Notes under the pieces: model-generated
The model's database searches: none
Told to the model about the DNA's origin: nothing
Seen by the model: only the letters and a program-made list of their open reading frames with translations
Part shown: positions 59,543 to 64,000 of the stretch, piece after piece
Layout: each line of letters begins with the position of its first letter
How positions within the stretch are numbered: the first letter of the stretch is position 1
Translations under genes and position numbers: made by a program
NCBI GenBank assembly: GCA_050302275.1
Contig: JBNLAT010000002.1
Span: 1-64,000 of the forward strand
Length of the DNA: 64,000 nucleotides
From: JAPHTQ01 sp050302275
GTDB lineage: Bacteria; Pseudomonadota; Gammaproteobacteria; Thiohalomonadales; Thiohalomonadaceae
Reading direction: 5' to 3'

Positions 59543-60676
59543 ATGCAAAAGCAACAGATCACCATTATCGGTAGCGGTTTTGCTGCAGTCACTGCGGCAC
59601 GAGAGCTGCGTAAACGTAACAACACGACCGACGTTACGGTTATCAGTCCGCAGGCCGAATTTATCTATCTGCCCAGTCTGATCTGGATTCCTTCCGGCTT
59701 GCGTAAACCCGAGCAGTTGCGTGCACCGCTCGATAGATTTTTCCGCCATATTCGAGTCGATCATTTTCAGGCCGAGGTCATCGGTCTGAAAGATGGGGGT
59801 CGTACAGTGATCACCGATAAGGGCGAGGTAAAGAACGATGCTCTGATCATCGCCTCCGGCGGTCGCTTTATCAAAAAACTGCCAGGGATTGAGCATGCAA
59901 TCACACCCTGTGAAGGTATCCCTGCGGCAGTGGCGATTCGCGATCGGCTGGCGGAGATGGAGGGTGGCACCATCGCCATCGGTTTCGGCGGTAATCCGCA
60001 GGAGCCTTCAGCGATGCGCGGTGGCCCCATGTTTGAATTTCTTTTCGGTCTCGATACACAACTGCGACGTGAAAGCCGTCGCGACAAATTCAAACTGATC
60101 TTCTTCAATCCTGCACCGGAGCCGGGTAAGCGTCTTGGCGGTAAAGCGGTAAAAGGGCTGCTGGATACCATGCAGGCTCGTGGCATCGAAACCCATCTAG
60201 GTCATAAGATGGTTCGCTTCGAACAGGACAAGGTCGTGACCGAAGGCGGTGAGTTCGAGGCCGACCTGATTTTGTTTATGCAGGGTATGACCGGCAATGC
60301 CTGGTTCGATAACAGTGAATTGCCGCGTTCACCTGGCGGGATGGTCAGGGCGGATGAGTTTTGCCGAGTCGAAGGGATGGAGCAGGTCTATATCGCTGGC
60401 GATTCCGGCAGTTTCCCTGGTCCGGAGTGGATGCCCAAACAGGCACACATGGCCGCCCTGCAGGCGACCACTGCAGTGATCAATCTGCTGGCTGAACTGG
60501 ATGGTAAAGAGGTTTGGAAACGTTTCCGTGTTGAGCTGATGTGTATCGTCGATAGCCTGGATAAAGGGATGTTGATAGCACGCACACCAAAGCACAGTAT
60601 CATCCTGCCTGCCAATCGCTTCTGGCATTGGGCCAAACGTTTCTTCGAGTGGTGGTATCTACGCCAGTTTCGTTAA
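59543..60676 (+). CDS. SQR-like FAD-dependent oxidoreductase lacking one catalytic cysteine
   Basis: A 377-residue two-dinucleotide-binding flavoprotein related to sulfide:quinone oxidoreductase. It has the FAD motif I-I-G-S-G-F-A-A-V-T-A near residue 8, I-A-S-G-G near 103, A-G-D-S-G near 285 and an amphipathic, Trp-rich C-terminus (F-W-H-W-A-K-R-F-F-E-W-W-Y) suited to membrane binding. Cysteines are at 123, 274 and 334. Characterised SQRs carry a redox Cys in a segment before an Y-E-F motif; here the aligned segment (about 156-166, P-S-A-M-R-G-G-P-M-F-E-F) has none. SQR activity is therefore doubtful. Substrate unknown. Confidence 0.78.
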   Translation: MQKQQITIIGSGFAAVTAARELRKRNNTTDVTVISPQAEFIYLPSLIWIPSGLRKPEQLRAPLDRFFRHIRVDHFQAEVIGLKDGGRTVITDKGEVKNDALIIASGGRFIKKLPGIEHAITPCEGIPAAVAIRDRLAEMEGGTIAIGFGGNPQEPSAMRGGPMFEFLFGLDTQLRRESRRDKFKLIFFNPAPEPGKRLGGKAVKGLLDTMQARGIETHLGHKMVRFEQDKVVTEGGEFEADLILFMQGMTGNAWFDNSELPRSPGGMVRADEFCRVEGMEQVYIAGDSGSFPGPEWMPKQAHMAALQATTAVINLLAELDGKEVWKRFRVELMCIVDSLDKGMLIARTPKHSIILPANRFWHWAKRFFEWWYLRQFR

Positions 60677-60682
60677 TCTCTG

Positions 60683-61867
60683 ATGTTGAATCTTTCCCCG
60701 TTTGTCACCGCGACCCAGCCTCGTATTCGCTTCGGCGAAGGAACACTGGCTGAATTACCGCAGTTACTGGAAACCTACGGCAAGCGAGTGCTGTTGTTGA
60801 CCGGTGGCGGTTCTTTTGTTGCCAGCCGTTTCTGGGCTCCATTACAGGATGGATTACGTTACGCGGCAATTGAAGTTGTACATGAATCCATTCGTGGTGA
60901 ACCGTCGCCACAGCGAGTAGATGAACTGGTCTCGGCCCATTTCGATAGCGGGATTGCTGCGGTGGTGGGTATCGGCGGCGGTAGCGTGCTTGATGCGGCC
61001 AAAGCGGTCGCGGGTCTGCTGCCGTTTGGTAATTCGGTTCTGGATCATCTGGAAGACGTTGGTCGAGGATTGCCCTATGAAGGTCCGGCACTACCATTTA
61101 TTGCCGTACCGACCACCGCAGGAACGGGGAGTGAAGCGACTCGTAACGCGGTGCTGAGCGAACATGGGGCTGAGGGTTACAAAAAATCATTTCGTCATGA
61201 TTCACTGGTCGCTCGGGTTGCCCTGATCGATCCGCTGTTACTGGAGAACTGTCCGCCGGAACTGATTGCCGCACAGGGAATGGATGCCTTCACTCAACTG
61301 CTCGAGTCTTATGTTTCACTGCGAGCCAATCCATTGACCGATGCGCTTGCCTGGAGCGGGCTGGAAGCGATGCAGCAGGGATTTATGGCCGCTTATCAAG
61401 GTGAAGCCGATGGCAGAGCTGCGATGGCCTACGCGGCGCTGATCTCGGGAATTACTCTGGCACAGGTGGGACTCGGTTCGGTCCACGGTCTGGCACAGCC
61501 GCTCGGTTCGCTGTTCCCGTTACCGCATGGGGTTGCCTGCGGCACGATGGTGGCTGAGGCAACCAGAACTAATCTTTCGGCGCTGCGTGAACGTATGCCT
61601 GAGAGTCCCGCGCTACAAAAATACGCCAGGGTAGGGCGGTTATTGAGTGGTCAGCATGAACTGGATGATGAAGCGGTACATGAGGTACTGATTGATGTTC
61701 TGGCCGCGTGGCGCGAAGCCATGAAGCTGCCGCGTCTTGGCGATTACGCCATCAGCGAAGTCGATATTCCACGTATCGTTGCCGGTTCACGTAACAACAG
61801 TATGAAGACCAATCCTGTTGAGTTGAGCGACGATGAGATCGCGGCACTGGTGCGTTCCAGGATTTAA
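60683..61867 (+). CDS. Iron-containing alcohol dehydrogenase-fold protein with altered metal site
   Basis: A 394-residue member of the Fe-ADH superfamily (group III). The NAD-binding G-I-G-G-G-S-V-L-D-A-A-K is near residue 97 and T-A-G-T-G-S-E-A near 146. Of the usual metal ligands (Asp, His, His, His), Asp201, His268 and His282 are present, but the expected His at 205 is Gln (G-M-D-A-F-T-Q), and a further conserved His at 272 is also Gln. The metal or the reaction may differ. It starts 6 nt after the SQR-like gene and is convergent with the next gene, overlapping 4 nt. Confidence 0.85.
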   Translation: MLNLSPFVTATQPRIRFGEGTLAELPQLLETYGKRVLLLTGGGSFVASRFWAPLQDGLRYAAIEVVHESIRGEPSPQRVDELVSAHFDSGIAAVVGIGGGSVLDAAKAVAGLLPFGNSVLDHLEDVGRGLPYEGPALPFIAVPTTAGTGSEATRNAVLSEHGAEGYKKSFRHDSLVARVALIDPLLLENCPPELIAAQGMDAFTQLLESYVSLRANPLTDALAWSGLEAMQQGFMAAYQGEADGRAAMAYAALISGITLAQVGLGSVHGLAQPLGSLFPLPHGVACGTMVAEATRTNLSALRERMPESPALQKYARVGRLLSGQHELDDEAVHEVLIDVLAAWREAMKLPRLGDYAISEVDIPRIVAGSRNNSMKTNPVELSDDEIAALVRSRI

Positions 61868-62439
61868 TCAAGATAGCGAACGTAGAAGTGTTGCCATTGG
61901 CAGCCACCGACCTGCTCCAGCAGTGCGATCAATTCGGGACTCGGCACCGCCTCACTCTCAAATATTCCCCAGATTTTGATGAAGTAACGCCCGAAACCGG
62001 CGCTCTTACGCCAGCGTAGCTGCGGCAGCGTCAGTTCTTTGCTGCATTCGGGGCAGTCGATGTGGTGGGTCTCTGGTTGTTGTTGCCACGCCTCAATGAG
62101 GGGCTGCCACACTTCGAAACGGTGACCACAGGCAGGGCAACGGGGAGTTTTGAGGTTATCGCCGCTGATGAACTGCGCTGTGGCAGATGGCCCCTGGAAG
62201 GCGATATGACTGAATCCCTCGCCAGCATTTTCGTGTTGTTCCGTGGCGATCACCGGCGAGCAGCCGAGAAAGGTGATGAGGGAGAGGAACTCTGGTCCGG
62301 GGCGATAGTGGGTTTCGCCATTGAAGTCGAATGGCTCGCCGATAAATCCTTCATCACGCAATGCACTTTTCAGTTTGGATGAATCATCGGGAAGGGCATC
62401 AAACTTTGCCGGGCAGAGGTATAGCAGGTTTTCTGTCAT
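61864..62439 (-). CDS. Zinc-ribbon protein of unknown function
   Basis: A 191-residue conserved hypothetical protein. It contains a four-cysteine zinc ribbon: C-P-A-C near residue 100 and C-P-E-C near residue 131. The N-terminus M-T-E-N-L-L-Y-L-C-P and F-L-G-C-S-P motif recur in related uncharacterised proteins. No membrane span or signal peptide is visible. It is a single minus-strand gene among plus-strand neighbours. Confidence 0.78.
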   Translation of the reverse strand: MTENLLYLCPAKFDALPDDSSKLKSALRDEGFIGEPFDFNGETHYRPGPEFLSLITFLGCSPVIATEQHENAGEGFSHIAFQGPSATAQFISGDNLKTPRCPACGHRFEVWQPLIEAWQQQPETHHIDCPECSKELTLPQLRWRKSAGFGRYFIKIWGIFESEAVPSPELIALLEQVGGCQWQHFYVRYLD

Positions 62440-62563
62440 GGTGACTACTCAATTGATATAGCGGGATTATACCATCTGCACCGATTCACTCCGTATGACA
62501 CACACGCATCCCTTTACTATTGTTGTAAAATGGGCGCTGTGACCACAAGGGTACCTAATTGGC

Positions 62564-63028
62564 ATGAGCCAGGAAAAACCGTCTGAATTACAAACACTCG
62601 GCTGGCGCGAGTGGCTCTCCTTGCCCGATCTAGGTGTAGAAAACATTAAGGCCAAGGTCGATACCGGGGCAAGAACCTCAGCGTTGCACTCCTTCTCGCA
62701 GAAAACTTTTCACGAGCGCGGCGTGTTGATGGTGCGTTTTCGTCTACATCCGCTGCAGCGCCGCATTGATGTGATTAAGGAATGCACTGCAGAGGTGATC
62801 GACCAACGTACGGTCAGCGACTCGGGTGGTCACCGGGAAAAACGACTGGTAATCGCCACCACGGTACAGCTGGGTGAGCAATCCTGGCCGGTGGAAATGA
62901 CCCTGACACGACGGGACAGCATGCGTTTTCGCATGCTGCTCGGCAGAACAGCGCTTGGTGGCCGTTATCTGGTCGACTCGGAGCGCTCTTATCTGGTGGG
63001 ATATCCCCCATCTATCGTCACTGAATAA
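62564..63028 (+). CDS. RimK-associated protease-like protein (PF05618 type)
   Basis: A 154-residue retropepsin-fold protein, annotated in many genomes as ATP-dependent zinc protease. The active-site-like motif K-V-D-T-G-A-R-T-S-A-L-H is near residue 29, and L-L-G-R-T-A-L-G-G-R-Y-L-V-D near 125. Genes of this family sit next to rimK, as here (14-nt gap), and are thought to act on the same glutamylation system. Proteolytic activity is inferred, not shown. Confidence 0.87.
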   Translation: MSQEKPSELQTLGWREWLSLPDLGVENIKAKVDTGARTSALHSFSQKTFHERGVLMVRFRLHPLQRRIDVIKECTAEVIDQRTVSDSGGHREKRLVIATTVQLGEQSWPVEMTLTRRDSMRFRMLLGRTALGGRYLVDSERSYLVGYPPSIVTE

Positions 63029-63042
63029 TTTTTGAGGCATCA

Positions 63043-63948
63043 ATGAAGATCGCAATTCTGTCACGGAACCCGAAACTCTATTCTACTCGCCGTCTGGTCG
63101 AGGCAGCGGAGGCGCGCGGCCATGAGGTGCGCGTGCTGGATACCCTGCGCTGCTATATGGACATTGCTACCGCCAAACCGGGAATTAGTTATCGTGGTGA
63201 GCGGCTCGACTATTTCGGTGCGGTGATCCCGCGTATCGGTGCCTCGATCACCTCCTATGGTCTGGCGGTATTGCGCCAGTTCGAGATGATGGGGACCTTT
63301 CCACTCAACGAATCGGTCGCGATTGGCCGTTCCCGAGACAAACTGCGTTCCCTGCAACTGTTGTCACGCAAGGGTATTGGCCTGCCGTTGACCAGTTTCG
63401 CTCACCATGTGGATAACACCCGCGATCTGATTAATCTGGTTGGTGGTGCACCGTTGGTGGTGAAGCTGCTGGAAGGGACACAGGGCAAGGGCGTAGTTTT
63501 GGCGGAGACCTTCAAGGCGGCCGAGAGCGTTATCGACGCCTTCCGCGAATTGCGGGCCAACTTTCTGGTGCAGGAGTTCATCAAGGAAGCCGGTGGCAGT
63601 GATGTGCGCTGTCTGGTTATCGGCGGCAAGGTGGTGGCGGCGATGGAGCGGCGAGCCAAGGATGGAGAATTTCGCTCCAACCTCCATCGCGGTGGTACCG
63701 CCGCGCTAACCCGTCTGACCTCCGCGGAACGGGCCACCGCGGTTAAGGCGGCGCAGACCATGGGGCTCAATGTGGCGGGGGTTGACCTGTTACGTTCCGC
63801 TCACGGGCCGTTGGTGATGGAGGTGAACTCCTCACCGGGTCTGGAAGGTATCGAAAATGCTACCGAAAAGGATGTTGCCGGGATGATCATCGGTTATATC
63901 GAGGAAAACGCCAAACCGAACCGTACCCGCACCAAAGGTAAGGGCTAA
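63043..63948 (+). CDS. rimK: Alpha-L-glutamate ligase RimK
   Basis: RimK adds glutamates to the C-terminus of ribosomal protein S6 and can make poly-glutamate. The 301-residue ATP-grasp protein has M-K-I-A-I-L-S-R-N-P-K-L-Y-S-T at the N-terminus, L-L-E-G-T-Q-G-K-G-V-V-L-A (ATP site), R-C-L-V-I-G-G-K-V-V-A-A-M and V-M-E-V-N-S-S-P-G-L-E-G-I-E. It follows the protease-like gene. The remaining 52 bases of the window hold no feature I can support. Confidence 0.95.
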   Translation: MKIAILSRNPKLYSTRRLVEAAEARGHEVRVLDTLRCYMDIATAKPGISYRGERLDYFGAVIPRIGASITSYGLAVLRQFEMMGTFPLNESVAIGRSRDKLRSLQLLSRKGIGLPLTSFAHHVDNTRDLINLVGGAPLVVKLLEGTQGKGVVLAETFKAAESVIDAFRELRANFLVQEFIKEAGGSDVRCLVIGGKVVAAMERRAKDGEFRSNLHRGGTAALTRLTSAERATAVKAAQTMGLNVAGVDLLRSAHGPLVMEVNSSPGLEGIENATEKDVAGMIIGYIEENAKPNRTRTKGKG

Positions 63949-64000
63949 GACGGCATACAACTTTCATTAACGACCTTTCCACGGCGCGGCTAAGCGCCTA

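Overview
The window is chromosomal DNA from a gammaproteobacterium, GC-rich by eye and gene-dense. Gene order in several blocks matches the gammaproteobacterial core: rimP-nusA-infB-rbfA-truB-rpsO-pnp, smpB-ratA-rnfH-bamE-fur-recN-nadK, hrcA-grpE-dnaK-dnaJ-dapB, sdhCDAB-sdhE-ygfX, and nadB divergent from rpoE-rseA-rseC-degP, then lepA-lepB-rnc-era-recO-pdxJ. A periplasmic DsrE-like protein and a sulfide:quinone-oxidoreductase-like flavoprotein hint at a sulfur-metabolising lineage such as Chromatiales. That placement is inference.

Layout. 1-8368: translation and RNA-decay operon ending in a strong terminator. 8543-11107: an orphan TPR-like membrane protein, two methionine-salvage genes (mtnB, mtnC) and a thioredoxin-fold protein. 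11312-22669: a complete type II secretion cluster gspC to gspN, interrupted between gspG and gspH by a palindromic element. 22715-24356: a Fur/PerR-like regulator, a 7-1-7 operator and a di-haem cytochrome c peroxidase. 24357-25123: tmRNA gene (minus strand) followed by two tandem partial copies of its 3' tail, each with its own terminator hairpin. 25189-31443: smpB, a sodium-dependent transporter, ratA, rnfH, bamE, fur, recN, nadK. 31512-38091: CIRCE-controlled hrcA and the chaperone genes, a Tat-exported DsrE-like protein, dapB. 38230-43781: prfB with its programmed frameshift, lysS, a diguanylate cyclase, an HDOD protein, ygfZ. 43890-49284: succinate dehydrogenase and its maturation genes, and nadB. 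49494-59073: sigma-E operon, lepA/lepB, rnc-era-recO-pdxJ. 59141-63948: a less conserved tail with an unknown acidic protein, an SQR-like flavoprotein, an unusual Fe-ADH-fold protein, a zinc-ribbon protein, a RimK-associated protease and rimK.

Most of the window is conserved housekeeping DNA. The main non-gene signals are (i) a family of three structured repeats (17574-17743, 27918-28043, 37117-37260) with a conserved 28-nt core, arms that differ in sequence but still pair, and a position exactly at the stop codon of the preceding gene; (ii) the tandem tmRNA-tail units at 24378-24760; (iii) a Fur-like regulator that may be translated from a leaderless mRNA; (iv) pathway gaps (no rseB, acpS, or mtnA/mtnD where neighbours predict them); and (v) two oxidoreductases at 59543-61867 that lack residues normally needed for catalysis or metal binding. 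No CRISPR array, prophage, transposase or rRNA operon was seen.
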